DNA of 64,000 nt from a bacterium. Its GTDB lineage: Bacteria > Babelota > Babeliae > Babelales > UASB340. A model generated the notes under the pieces. The model was not told the origin of the DNA, ran no database searches, and saw nothing but the letters and a program-made list of their open reading frames with translations. A program made the translations under genes and the position numbers. Numbering within the stretch: position 1 is the first letter of the stretch; each line of letters begins with the position of its first letter. The stretch lies in NCBI GenBank assembly GCA_030629005.1, contig DAOVPV010000003.1:110029-174028 (forward strand), in the 5' to 3' direction. Shown one piece after another: positions 33,516 to 42,970 of the stretch.

Positions 33516-35343
33516 ATTCTCTTATTTTCTTTAAATATTTATCAACTTCAGCTCTTTTTTTTTCCTTTTTTTCTTCAGGAAGTTTTTTAAATCTTAAGAA
33601 AACACCTCTTAACCATCCATAGATTTTTTTGTATTCAACCTTGCTCTTATCATTAATGTAATTATTATCAAGCAAGAAATCAACAAATTCATTTATATTA
33701 AGATCCGTATCTATTTTAATAGGACCAAATATTAGCTCTCGCAACTTTATTAAAATACCATTTCTAATATTTTGCCACTTTCTACCATGCAGTTTATTTT
33801 CAGCAATATCTTTTTCTATTCTTAAAATTTCATTTAAAATCCTAAGTTCCTTATTAGATATTTTTTTAATATCTTGTTTTTGGCTAAGATACTTATCAAC
33901 TTTAATTCTCCTTAAATTTTTCTTTTCTTCAGGTAACTTTTTAAAAATTAATAAAACTGTTTTTAAAAGATTATATTTAATATTGATACTACTGTTATTT
34001 AAATAATCAATAAATTCTTCGTATCTTACTCTTCCAAATTCAGTCTCTTGCGTTATATTTCCATGCTGTATTTCATATAACCTTATAATAAGCCCAAGTT
34101 CGATTTTCCCTCTTTGTCTCCGTTTATGATTTAATCGCTTTTCTTGTAAAGACAATATATTACTAATTATACTTTGTATATATTCAATTGGTACATTTAA
34201 AATAGTTTTATTTTCGAGGTTAAACAAATACTTATCAACAGATTTTCTTTTTTCTATTTTTTTATCCTCAGGTAATTTTTTAAAATAAGACAAAATTTCA
34301 TTTAAATTTTCTAGTGTTATATCAATGCCAACTTTATTTAATAAACGCAAAAATTGTTTTGCCTTAAGAGTTATCTGTTCTGTTATATCGCAATAAAAAA
34401 GTTCATAAAGCCTTACAATCAAACCAACTTCAATATTACTTCGAGTAGAGCCGCTCTTCAATCTCCTTTTTTGTAGCTCTAAAATACGAAAAACAATTAA
34501 TTTTTCTTCTGCAGATAACTTGTTTTTACTAGTTAAATACCTTTGAGCTTCAACTCTTTTTTTTACTTTTGTACTTTCAGGATATTTTTTGAACTTGTTA
34601 AAGAAAGCTCTTAAATTATTATATTCTTTCTTATCTGGAGAATTATCGCTTATACATATAATGTCATGTTCTTTTGCATAATCCAAAAAATCTCTTGTCT
34701 TTATCTGCGTATCCTTACTTATGACCCCATTCCGTAATTCATATAACAACACGAAAAGCAACCTGTTTAAAACAACTCGTGCATTTTCTGTTAGTAAATC
34801 ATCATACTTCAATCTAAATATTCTATTTATGATTTTCTGTTCTTTTGCAGATAAAGGCCTTAAACCATTTAAATGCGCCTCAATATCAGCCATTCGGTTT
34901 ACCTTTTCACTTTCAGATAAACGTTTAAAACGCAATAAAAGTTCTCTTAAGCGAAGGTAAGCATTTTTTGTTTCACGCTCATCTTTAAAATAAAAGTACT
35001 TATTATCGTTTAAATAAATCCAAAATTTCTTTGCTTGAATAGAAGATTCTTTAGTAATATCACCATGCAATAATTCATATAACTTTATTAATAACCCATT
35101 ATGGACTAAAAGACCTTTTTGTGTTCTTAATAATTTAGGGTTGTTTTTTATTTTTAAAATCTCAGAAATTAAAAAATCTTTTTCATCAGTTTCAAAAAGA
35201 TCTTCCAAGCCAGAAAATTCTCTTTCAAAATCAGTGTCTATATCAGAGACAAAACCGTCTGACAACATATCATACTCCATCGAAAAAACATGTTGAAAAA
35301 AAACGGATAAAAATAATAAAATTAAATAAAAAATCTTTTTCAT
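33514..35343 (-). CDS. Exported protein made of five about 110-aa repeats
   Basis: From MKKIFYLILLFLSVFFQHVF (signal peptide) the protein continues for about 590 residues. After an acidic linker it consists of five diverged tandem units of about 105-118 residues. Each has the pattern G(L/I)L(I/V)(K/R)LYEL..G.IT, then a helix, then L...F..FKKLPE..K..KR..VDKYL, and a final LS..E..I...IL.L. The units begin near residues 60, 165, 280, 385 and 495. All appear alpha-helical. I do not know this repeat. The start at 35343 is preferred (GGG at 35347-35349 and signal immediately after) over 35361. Possibly a scaffold or host-binding helical solenoid. Confidence 0.75.
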   Translation of the reverse strand: MKKIFYLILLFLSVFFQHVFSMEYDMLSDGFVSDIDTDFEREFSGLEDLFETDEKDFLISEILKIKNNPKLLRTQKGLLVHNGLLIKLYELLHGDITKESSIQAKKFWIYLNDNKYFYFKDERETKNAYLRLRELLLRFKRLSESEKVNRMADIEAHLNGLRPLSAKEQKIINRIFRLKYDDLLTENARVVLNRLLFVLLYELRNGVISKDTQIKTRDFLDYAKEHDIICISDNSPDKKEYNNLRAFFNKFKKYPESTKVKKRVEAQRYLTSKNKLSAEEKLIVFRILELQKRRLKSGSTRSNIEVGLIVRLYELFYCDITEQITLKAKQFLRLLNKVGIDITLENLNEILSYFKKLPEDKKIEKRKSVDKYLFNLENKTILNVPIEYIQSIISNILSLQEKRLNHKRRQRGKIELGLIIRLYEIQHGNITQETEFGRVRYEEFIDYLNNSSINIKYNLLKTVLLIFKKLPEEKKNLRRIKVDKYLSQKQDIKKISNKELRILNEILRIEKDIAENKLHGRKWQNIRNGILIKLRELIFGPIKIDTDLNINEFVDFLLDNNYINDKSKVEYKKIYGWLRGVFLRFKKLPEEKKEKKRAEVDKYLKKIRE

Positions 35344-35384
35344 CCCAAACCCATTAACCATAGCTTTAACAAAAAAACTTAAAT

Positions 35385-37091
35385 TTAGAACTTATTAAGC
35401 TCATTGGCCCTTTTTATAAGCTCATCAACAGAAATACCAAATTCCTGCTTGCCATCCAAATGCCTTAGAGTAATAGTACCGTTCTCTTTTTCCTTTTTAC
35501 CAATAACAATCATCCATGGAATCTGTGATACTTGAGCATTTCTAACCTGAGCAGAAAGTTGATCTCCAGATTTATCCATTTCAACTTTTATATCAGCATC
35601 AAAGAATTTTGCAAAAACTTTTTGTGAATAATCCTTTACATCATCTGTAATAGAAAGAACTCTCACCTGCACAGGAGCCAACCAAAACGGTAAACGCCCT
35701 TTGTAATGTTCTAAAAGAATTCCCATAAAACGTTCAATTGAACCATAAATAGCTCTATGAATCATTACTGGAACATCTTTTGTTTGATCGGATTTAATAT
35801 ATTCCATTTTAAAGTTTTGAGGCATAAAAAAATCTAACTGAATTGTTCCGCACTGCCATTCTCTACCCATAGCGTCAGTTAAAACTATTTCAATTTTAGG
35901 ACCATAAAACGCACCCTCACCTTCCTGAATCACATAATCAAAGCCTTTATTATCAAGACTCTTTTTTAAAGCCTCAGTTGCTTCATCCCATAATTCAATA
36001 GAACCAATATGATTTTCAGGAATTGTGGAAACTGCCATCTTGATATCTTTAAAACCAAATTTATTATAAACGTCAATTGTAAGCTTTAACATCTTTTCAA
36101 CTTCAGATACAACTTGGTCTGGCATACAATAAACGTGTGCATCATCTTGAGTAAAACTTCTTACTCTAAATAAACCATGTAATACTCCAGAAAGTTCATA
36201 TCTATAAACATGACCATATTCTGCAACTCTTAATGGAAATTCCTTATAGGAGTGAGGTTTTTCGCTATAAACAAGAATTCCAGCAGGACAATTCATTGGT
36301 TTTACACAATAACTAACATCATCCACTGTAGTAAAATACATATTATTTTTATAATTTTCGTAGTGACCAGAGGTATGCCATAAAGATTCATTTAATATCA
36401 TTGGAGTTTTGATTTCTTGATAATCACCTTTAAGCATATGACGCATATAATCAATAAGCTTATTATAAATTTTTAAACCTTTATCATGGAAAAATGGAGT
36501 ACCTGGTGCTTCTGGATGAAATGTAAATAAATCTAATTGTTTACCCAATCTTCTATGATCATATTTTTTGGCATCTTCTATTTGTTTTAAATAACTTCTA
36601 AGATCTTTTGCTGTTTCAAACGCTACACCATAAATTCTTTGCAATGCAGCATTTTCTCTATTAGCTCTCCAATAAGAACCAGCAACACTTGTTAACTTAA
36701 AATGTTTTAGCAAACCGGTAGATTCAACGTGACCACCTTTACAAAGATCGCAAAAATTTCCCTGACAATAAACACCAACAGTTTCATCTGTTATTCCATC
36801 TATTAATTCTTGCTTAAACTCATTGCCAGCAAACATCTTACTTGCTTCTGCTTTAGAAACTTGGCGACCTTCAATTTTATAATCTTTCTCGGCAAGTTCA
36901 TGCATCTTTGCTTCTATTTTTGGAATATCATCTTCTGTAAAGTTTTGAGGCGGTAAAAAGTCATAGAAAAAACCTGTTTTTGTTGTAGGACCAATAGTCA
37001 ACTTAGTGCCAGGAAATAATTCCAATACAGCTTGAGCCAATAAGTGAGCGGCAGAGTGCCGAATATTATCTAGCTTTTCATTTTTTTCCAT
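35385..37091 (-). CDS. thrS: Threonyl-tRNA synthetase lacking the TGS domain
   Basis: 568 residues. It begins at the editing domain: RHSAAHLLAQAVLELFPG (HxxxH) near 10-27 and CDLCKGGHVEST with the editing Cys/His. The class II catalytic core follows with MNCPAGILVYS (zinc Cys), VYRYELSGVLHGLFRVR (motif 2), QDDAHVYC (zinc His), the third zinc His and motif 3 near MIHRAIYGSIERFMGIL, and a C-terminal anticodon-binding domain ending KRANELNKF. The usual N-terminal TGS domain (about 60 residues) is absent. ATG 37089-37091 has GGAGC five bases upstream; an upstream extension of the frame lacks TGS features. It charges tRNA-Thr. Confidence 0.95.
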   Translation of the reverse strand: MEKNEKLDNIRHSAAHLLAQAVLELFPGTKLTIGPTTKTGFFYDFLPPQNFTEDDIPKIEAKMHELAEKDYKIEGRQVSKAEASKMFAGNEFKQELIDGITDETVGVYCQGNFCDLCKGGHVESTGLLKHFKLTSVAGSYWRANRENAALQRIYGVAFETAKDLRSYLKQIEDAKKYDHRRLGKQLDLFTFHPEAPGTPFFHDKGLKIYNKLIDYMRHMLKGDYQEIKTPMILNESLWHTSGHYENYKNNMYFTTVDDVSYCVKPMNCPAGILVYSEKPHSYKEFPLRVAEYGHVYRYELSGVLHGLFRVRSFTQDDAHVYCMPDQVVSEVEKMLKLTIDVYNKFGFKDIKMAVSTIPENHIGSIELWDEATEALKKSLDNKGFDYVIQEGEGAFYGPKIEIVLTDAMGREWQCGTIQLDFFMPQNFKMEYIKSDQTKDVPVMIHRAIYGSIERFMGILLEHYKGRLPFWLAPVQVRVLSITDDVKDYSQKVFAKFFDADIKVEMDKSGDQLSAQVRNAQVSQIPWMIVIGKKEKENGTITLRHLDGKQEFGISVDELIKRANELNKF

Positions 37092-37351
37092 GATTGCTCC
37101 TACAAAAAACATTAATAAATTGAACGTCCAATTCGAATGATACATCTTAAATTGATTTTTGAAAAGCGGAATAAATTTAACAATCTAATTTAACTTTTAT
37201 CCGTCTTCGCAGAAAACTGCTTCGACGTGATTTCACGCAAACTTCAAACTTTAGTCCACAAGCGATTCATTTTATTGCTTTAAAAATATCAATCGTGATA
37301 TTCTATTTTAGAGTTGACAAAATACAATTTTATAAAATAAAGGGGTATGCT

Positions 37352-38821
37352 ATGAACTCAGGGCAGTCGGAAGAAACACTTAATGCTCTAGAAAATACAA
37401 ATAATGGGATTAACACTTATTCAGAATTCCGGCCCAAAAGAGTTTTTGTTCTTGATACAAATGTTCTATTACACGATAGCAAATCCATATTCCATTTTAA
37501 GAGTGTTGTAATTGTTATTCCATTTGTGGTTCTAGAGGAACTTGATACGTTCAAAAATAATCAGGGAGAAATAGGAAGAAATGCAAGAGGCGTAATAAGA
37601 GCAATAGATAAACTCAGAAGTAAAGGTTGCCTAAGTGACGGGGTTGAAATTAAAAATGGAACAAAATCTGTTCTAAAAATAATGGAAACACCTCGACTTT
37701 CTGAAAACGAAGAACTAATAGGAGATTTAGCCGATAACCTAATTATAAAAACAGCTCAAAAACTTGTAGCTAATGGTTTTACAGTAACTCTTGTTACAAA
37801 GGATATAAATGCAAGAGTAAAAGCTGATGCATTAGGTATTGATGCTGAAGACTATGAAATAGAAGCTGTTTCCAAACACGATTTTTATAAAGGTTGGGAA
37901 AGTCTCTCAATACCAGCAAACGAATTAAAAAAAGCAAATATAAACTCTGTAGAAGAAATCTTACGTCAAAATAATCTAGAAATTTCTCAGTTATCTAAAA
38001 ATCAATTTATAATATTAGAAAGTGAAAATAATCCACAAAACTTTAGATTGTTTCGATTCTTGGGCGGTAAAAATTTTAAAGAAATTCATAACATCACCAT
38101 TGCATCACAGTTCAATGCAAAAAACATCCAACAACTAATGGCATTAGATTTGCTAATGGATGATGATGTAAAAATAGTAAGTTTAGTTGGTGGAGCAGGA
38201 ACGGGAAAAACATTTTTAACACTTTTAATAGGACTACAAAAAGTAATAAACGAAAGAAGTTATAGAAAGTTTTTAATAACAAGGCCGGTTGTAGCTCTTG
38301 GTGCCGATATTGGTTATCTACCTGGAGAAGTTCAAGAAAAATTACGATTCTGGATGCAACCAGTTTATGACAACTTAGACTTTATATACAGCCAAATAGA
38401 TACAATAAAAGAAGAAACCGACGAAGAACATGCAAGTAAAAAAAAAGAAAAACACTATAAAAGAAAAAAACACCTCTCATCAGAATCTCCTGTAGACATG
38501 TTACAACAAAAAGGTATTTTAAGCTTAGAAGCCATAACGTATATGCGTGGTAGATCTATACCAAATCAATTTGTTTTTATAGATGAGGTACAAAACTTAA
38601 ATCCACATGAAGTAAAAACAATAATAAGTAGAGCCGGTGAGGGAACAAAAATTATCATAGCTGGTGATCCATTCCAGATAGATTCACCCTATTTAGATTT
38701 TAGTAGTAATGGACTAATTGTAGCCAGCTCCAAGTTTAAAAATTATTCTATTTTTGGAACAGTGTTTTTAGAAAAGAGCGAGCGTAGTGAGCTTGCAAAA
38801 CTTGCGGCAGAAATTTTATAA
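37352..38821 (+). CDS. PIN-PhoH (YlaK-type) ATPase
   Basis: 489 residues. An N-terminal PIN domain (RVFVLDTNVLLHD, then PFVVLEELDTFKN and a later DINARVKADALG) holds the acidic nuclease pocket, and a C-terminal PhoH-type P-loop ATPase shows Walker A GGAGTGKTFL near 293 and FVFIDEVQNLNPHEVKTIISR with Walker B. The PIN-PhoH pair acts as an RNA helicase/ribonuclease in other bacteria. The start at ATG 37352 has AAAGGGG at proper spacing; an upstream frame from 37295 is rejected. Codons 7-12 lie in a diverged copy of the 19-bp motif, in the N-terminal extension before the PIN domain. Cytoplasmic. Confidence 0.9.
   Translation: MNSGQSEETLNALENTNNGINTYSEFRPKRVFVLDTNVLLHDSKSIFHFKSVVIVIPFVVLEELDTFKNNQGEIGRNARGVIRAIDKLRSKGCLSDGVEIKNGTKSVLKIMETPRLSENEELIGDLADNLIIKTAQKLVANGFTVTLVTKDINARVKADALGIDAEDYEIEAVSKHDFYKGWESLSIPANELKKANINSVEEILRQNNLEISQLSKNQFIILESENNPQNFRLFRFLGGKNFKEIHNITIASQFNAKNIQQLMALDLLMDDDVKIVSLVGGAGTGKTFLTLLIGLQKVINERSYRKFLITRPVVALGADIGYLPGEVQEKLRFWMQPVYDNLDFIYSQIDTIKEETDEEHASKKKEKHYKRKKHLSSESPVDMLQQKGILSLEAITYMRGRSIPNQFVFIDEVQNLNPHEVKTIISRAGEGTKIIIAGDPFQIDSPYLDFSSNGLIVASSKFKNYSIFGTVFLEKSERSELAKLAAEIL
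37369..37387 (+). repeat. Diverged copy of the 19-bp dispersed motif (2 mismatches)
   Basis: GGAAGAAACACTTAATGCT within codons for SEETLNA at the start of the PIN-PhoH gene. Both changes are T-to-C and lie symmetrically about the palindrome centre. Confidence 0.5.
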
Positions 38822-38878
38822 AAATAACCAAACTTTGTTTAAAAGCCTAGTTATTTTTATAACTTAAATTTATAGTTT

Positions 38879-40396
38879 TTAACGCAAAGATTCTTCTAAT
38901 AAATCATAATTTTCTTGATATTGACTCAAAACAGAATTTATTAAAGATCTTCTAGTTAGTCCAATACCTTTAATAGAATAATCAGAGTTTCTAAACGGCA
39001 ATAAATCAGCAATAACTCTAAAGCCTGCTTTTTCAAGAATATTAATTAAACAAGTATCATAAAAAATCTTAGAAATATCTGTTTCATATAAAAATTGTAT
39101 CGCATCACCAAGAGTTTGCCTAAAAATCTCTTTAAAAGAAACACCAACTTTCAAAGCATCCAGAACTTCATTAAGCTCTGCTCCACCTTTTAACACACTT
39201 ACAAACTCATCAAGATAAATTCGTTTTCCAACAAGCATCGGTCTAATTCCACCGTCAATAGGAACTTCCCTCGCATCAACTAAATACTTATAAAACATTG
39301 CATAAGCGTTAAAATTATGGTTAAAGTGTAAGTCTAATAAAATGTACAATAAATCTTGCCCTAAATTCTCAACATTCTTATCATTACATAAATAATAACC
39401 ATCTTCTTTTTTTATTAAAGCAACATAGTGACCAGAAGATGCCGTAGCTCCGCGATGAAAAATAATCCCTGAAATTTCATAAATATTATCATTTACAGAT
39501 AAATATTCATTTACAGATAAATATTCATTTATATCTATAAAATCAAAAAACTTTTCAGTTCTACGACTTTCTAAATCAAAATCAAATCTCTTTAAACTTA
39601 AGGCTAAAATATTCGAAGTCGAAGACAATCCAACTGATTTTGAAGTAGAAACAAACTTCCCACCCTCATCCCACTTAAAATCATCAATTGTTTCCAAGTG
39701 TTGAAAATAATCAGAAAAAAGATTTCGTAAATCACAAATACCAGGAACTAATTCCAAACTAAGAGCAGACTCTGTAACATCGCGACTTCTAAATTCTCTC
39801 GTTATCCTATTTTCTAAACATTGCACTAATTTAATATCAAAAAAACTCGTATTCAATAAAGAATATTCTTCATTTAAAAGAATGCTTAAAAGCTCTGTTG
39901 GATCTTGCTGTATATCACCGCGAGAAAAATCATCCAATTGTCCTAACAACAAAAAATCTACTAGTTCTAACAAACCATCGGGTAACTTTAAAAATCTTGA
40001 AGAACCAGCTCTTATTGCATTCAAAATATCTATAAAAAATTCAGAATTTAAACCATCAGGATTTAAACCATCAGGATTTAAACCATCAGAATTTAAACCA
40101 TCAAAAAAAATATCCGTTGGTTCTCCAATATTAGATAAACACTGCAACAGTGATATTAAATAACATCTATTCCCTGGATTTTCTATTCCTGAACAAACAT
40201 TAGATCTCTGCAACCCTTCTTCTGGCATAAAAGAACCAGTAGATTCAGGAATAACATCACAAACGTCAGGAGTGGTAGGATTTTTTGTTACAGCAGCCCC
40301 TTCAGGCTTCTTTTTATTCGCCTGACCATTTCCCGCGAAAACAGGAAACGCAAACATTAAATTTAAAATTATAAGTAATAAAAATTTAAATTTCAT
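38879..40396 (-). CDS. Exported USP-family deubiquitinase
   Basis: 505 residues. A signal peptide (KFLLLIILNLMFAFPVFAG) precedes a ubiquitin-specific-protease domain: Cys box NPGNRCYLISLLQCL (catalytic Cys near 77; classic form GNxCYxNS) and His box SSGHYVALIKKEDGYYLCND near 320-339 with the third residue in the ND pair. The usual oxyanion Asn/Gln position before the Cys reads GNRC, as in active enzymes. The middle has short repeats (DGLNP type, and a duplicated NEYLSV). About 150 C-terminal residues are unassigned. Bacteria lack ubiquitin, so the target is expected in a eukaryotic host. Start chosen at 40396 (GGAG eight bases upstream). No clear operon partner. Confidence 0.88.
   Translation of the reverse strand: MKFKFLLLIILNLMFAFPVFAGNGQANKKKPEGAAVTKNPTTPDVCDVIPESTGSFMPEEGLQRSNVCSGIENPGNRCYLISLLQCLSNIGEPTDIFFDGLNSDGLNPDGLNPDGLNSEFFIDILNAIRAGSSRFLKLPDGLLELVDFLLLGQLDDFSRGDIQQDPTELLSILLNEEYSLLNTSFFDIKLVQCLENRITREFRSRDVTESALSLELVPGICDLRNLFSDYFQHLETIDDFKWDEGGKFVSTSKSVGLSSTSNILALSLKRFDFDLESRRTEKFFDFIDINEYLSVNEYLSVNDNIYEISGIIFHRGATASSGHYVALIKKEDGYYLCNDKNVENLGQDLLYILLDLHFNHNFNAYAMFYKYLVDAREVPIDGGIRPMLVGKRIYLDEFVSVLKGGAELNEVLDALKVGVSFKEIFRQTLGDAIQFLYETDISKIFYDTCLINILEKAGFRVIADLLPFRNSDYSIKGIGLTRRSLINSVLSQYQENYDLLEESLR
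39491..39526 (-). repeat. 18-bp tandem duplication in the deubiquitinase gene
   Basis: ATTTACAGATAAATATTC occurs twice in a row, adding one NEYLSV hexapeptide. Identical copies indicate a recent event. Confidence 0.85.
40041..40103 (-). repeat. 15-bp tandem repeat, about four units, in the deubiquitinase gene
   Basis: Units of the type TCAGGATTTAAACCA starting at 40041, 40056, 40071 and 40086, giving DGLN(S/P) pentapeptides between the Cys box and the rest of the domain. The in-frame copy number could vary between strains. Confidence 0.85.
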
Positions 40397-40516
40397 AATA
40401 AAACTCCATTTTTCAAATAAAAAACCATTTTTTATTAAATTAGCCCAAATATTACAAATAGACAAGGGCCGGCCGCATGAATCAAGATTTTTTAACTAAA
40501 AGACCACTTTTTCGTC

Positions 40517-41176
40517 TCAAATCTTAATTTTTAATAAAAATAATAAAATTGTCTCTTTTTCTGAAATTCCTGAATTATCAACAATTATCGCATTTTCAGG
40601 CACAACTAAAGGAGCAACAGATCTATTCTTGTCTCTTTGATCTCGAACCTCAAGCTCAACTTTAACTTTCTCGAAAGTTAACTCAGGATCACCTCGCATT
40701 TTATCGCCTAAAATTCGTTTAGCCCTAACATCTAAGCTTGCTGTAAGATAAAATTTATAATCAGCATTTGGGAATATAACTGATCCGCAATCTCGCCCTT
40801 CGCAAACAATATCATATTTTTTAGCAACGTTTCGTTGCAAATCAAGTAACCTTTTTCTAATTTCTAAATTTGCGCTTAAAATTGAAGCTACTTGCGATAA
40901 GACATTATTTAAAAGCTGACCCGTGATATTTTTACTTTCGTAAAAAATATTTGGATTTTTATCGACGTATCTATATTCAATATTTTTAATAAAACTAAGA
41001 TCAATATCTTTTATATTATTAACTTTTTCAAATTTAGGATCAAACTTTAGCCAAGCAAAAGCTACCGCTCTGTATAAGAGACCGGTATTTAAATAATAAA
41101 CATTAAGTTTTTGAGCTAAAGATTTAGCAACACTACTTTTTCCAGATCCTGCAGGACCGTCTATCGTAATAATCAT
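40517..41176 (-). CDS. cmk: Cytidylate kinase
   Basis: 219 residues with MIITIDGPAGSGKSSVAKSLA (P-loop at 7-15), LNTGLLYRAVA (NMP-binding TG.LYRA), and CEGRDCGSVIFPNADYKFYLTAS (the RD.G.V.FP.A..K.yL family block), ending with a LID region RDQRDKNRSVAPL. It phosphorylates CMP and dCMP with ATP in the cytoplasm. Its ATG overlaps the recJ stop as TAATG, so translation is coupled. Normal length, no anomalies. It is the fifth gene of the rapZ-ftsB-lysS-recJ-cmk run. A small G+C-rich patch (GGGCCGGCCGC near 40467-40477) follows downstream. Confidence 0.95.
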   Translation of the reverse strand: MIITIDGPAGSGKSSVAKSLAQKLNVYYLNTGLLYRAVAFAWLKFDPKFEKVNNIKDIDLSFIKNIEYRYVDKNPNIFYESKNITGQLLNNVLSQVASILSANLEIRKRLLDLQRNVAKKYDIVCEGRDCGSVIFPNADYKFYLTASLDVRAKRILGDKMRGDPELTFEKVKVELEVRDQRDKNRSVAPLVVPENAIIVDNSGISEKETILLFLLKIKI

Positions 41177-42963
41177 TAAAAATCTCCAGATAAAGTAACA
41201 TCTATACCCTGTAACTCGATATTTATCCGATCATTCCATTCATTTTTAGAAACATAAGCAACAAGATCAAAATATTTATCATAGTAATTACTAAAAAAGG
41301 AATATAAATCGGGTCTATTAAAAAATATCACAGGTTTTAAAACACCATCTGCAAAAACAGTACACTTAACATGTTTCTCTTTAAGTATTTGAATCTGCCC
41401 CTGCAAGGTTACTTTTTCAACTAAAAAAACAGGCTGGTCGTTACTATTTCCAAAAGGTTCTAACATTTCTAGCTCAGATAAAAAGGAATGTTTCAAATCT
41501 GTAAGTCCTAAAAATCCATCGATTTTTATTTTTGGAACTAAATCAACCGGATCAACCTTTTCTTTAATAATATCTTCTAGCTTTAATTTAAACTCTTTTA
41601 AATTCTTTTTATGTAACTTTAAGCCAGCTGCGAATGAGTGTCCACCAAATTGCATCAACAAATCTTTACAACTTTCTAAAGCGTCAAAAATATTAAATTC
41701 CGGTATAGATCTACAAGAACCTTTTAAAATTCCTTTTTTATCTAGATGAAATAATATTGCAGGTTTTCCATAATTTTGCGTTAACTTTCCAGCAACAAGA
41801 CCAATAACACCGGCTGGCCACTCTCCACTTGCCGCCATAATTATATTTTCTTTTTCTAAGTTTATTCTTTTTTCAAAAATTGCAGTTTCTATATCTAAAT
41901 AAATAGCCGCATCTATCTTTTTACGTTCATCATTTATTTTTTTTAAATTTAAACCAATAGATTCTACTTTTTGTGTATCTGAACCTATTAAAAACTGCAC
42001 CGCAGCTCTAGGATCATCTAAACGTCCAAGAGCATTTAACTGAGGTGCAAGCATAAAACCAACATCTCTTGAGTCAATTCTAGACTTAGTAAGACCAGAG
42101 TTTCTAACTAAAGCACTTAAAGCTAAACTTCTATTTTTATTAATTCTAGACAAGCCATGCTTTACCCAATATCGATTCTCACCTGTTAAAGGTACTACAT
42201 CAGCAACAGTACCAAGCATTAAAAGCTCATATATTTTTTCTGGCAAATCTTTTTCAAAATGATCGTAAATCATAGTAACTATTTTAAAAATAGTTCCAAC
42301 ACCAGCCAAATCTTTGTACGGATATTTACAATCAACCTGATTAGAATCGATTATTCCAAGAGCAACCGGAATTTGACCATGGGGTCTATGATGATCTGTA
42401 ATAATTAAATCAACACCTAAGTCATGAGCAAGCTGAGCAGGCTTTGCAGCACTTATGCCATTATCTACCGTAATTATTAACTTATAACCATTATCTACAA
42501 CTTTTTTAACTATTTTTTCGGAAAGACCATAACCATCTTTTTTTCTATTAGGTAGGTAAAAATTAATATTTGCACCAAGTGGTAAAAGAGCAAGAAGCAA
42601 CAAAGACGTTGACGTAATTCCATCAACATCGTAGTCACCAAATATTAAAATTTTCTCTTTTTTATTTATTGCCTTAATCAAACGTTTTAAAACAACACCT
42701 GCGTCTTTAAACAAATTCGCATCATGAACACTTGCCTCCTTTAAAGGAAACAGAAAAGAAATAATATCTTCTTTAGATCTAAAACCCTTGGAAAATAAAA
42801 CCGTTGCAGTAGCCAGACTAAGATTATGATTTACACTAATTTTTGTGATTAGCTTTTGATCTAACTCTGGTATAAACCATTTAAACTTAGCCCCAATTCT
42901 TTTGTTATAAGTTTGAAAAAAGCCGGAACTATTATTTCCAGTTTTAAGTTTTTGAATAAACAC
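41176..42963 (-). CDS. recJ: Single-stranded-DNA exonuclease RecJ
   Basis: 595 residues of the DHH superfamily: FGDYDVDGITST near 98-109 (motif I), VDNGIS, ITDHHRPHG (DHH, near 188) and later a DHHA1-type GGHSFAAGLKL block and a C-terminal OB-fold-like domain. RecJ degrades 5' ssDNA ends in recombination and mismatch/base excision repair. The start appears to be GTG (42961-42963) with only a weak GAG upstream. The gap to lysS is 7 bp and the end overlaps cmk by one base, so all three are likely co-translated. Length is in the usual range. Confidence 0.94.
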   Translation of the reverse strand: MFIQKLKTGNNSSGFFQTYNKRIGAKFKWFIPELDQKLITKISVNHNLSLATATVLFSKGFRSKEDIISFLFPLKEASVHDANLFKDAGVVLKRLIKAINKKEKILIFGDYDVDGITSTSLLLLALLPLGANINFYLPNRKKDGYGLSEKIVKKVVDNGYKLIITVDNGISAAKPAQLAHDLGVDLIITDHHRPHGQIPVALGIIDSNQVDCKYPYKDLAGVGTIFKIVTMIYDHFEKDLPEKIYELLMLGTVADVVPLTGENRYWVKHGLSRINKNRSLALSALVRNSGLTKSRIDSRDVGFMLAPQLNALGRLDDPRAAVQFLIGSDTQKVESIGLNLKKINDERKKIDAAIYLDIETAIFEKRINLEKENIIMAASGEWPAGVIGLVAGKLTQNYGKPAILFHLDKKGILKGSCRSIPEFNIFDALESCKDLLMQFGGHSFAAGLKLHKKNLKEFKLKLEDIIKEKVDPVDLVPKIKIDGFLGLTDLKHSFLSELEMLEPFGNSNDQPVFLVEKVTLQGQIQILKEKHVKCTVFADGVLKPVIFFNRPDLYSFFSNYYDKYFDLVAYVSKNEWNDRINIELQGIDVTLSGDF

Positions 42964-42970
42964 AAAAACT

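Noticed and set aside
37203..37243. Possible T-box or other riboswitch before thrS
   Set aside because: There is a small imperfect hairpin (GTCTTCGCAG/CTGCTTCGAC) but no T-box consensus, and its vocabulary resembles the TTCGC dispersed repeats.
40466..40478. GGGCCGGCCGC patch downstream of cmk
   Set aside because: Striking in A+T-rich DNA but short, single, without T-run or partner arm, so not called as a terminator or site.
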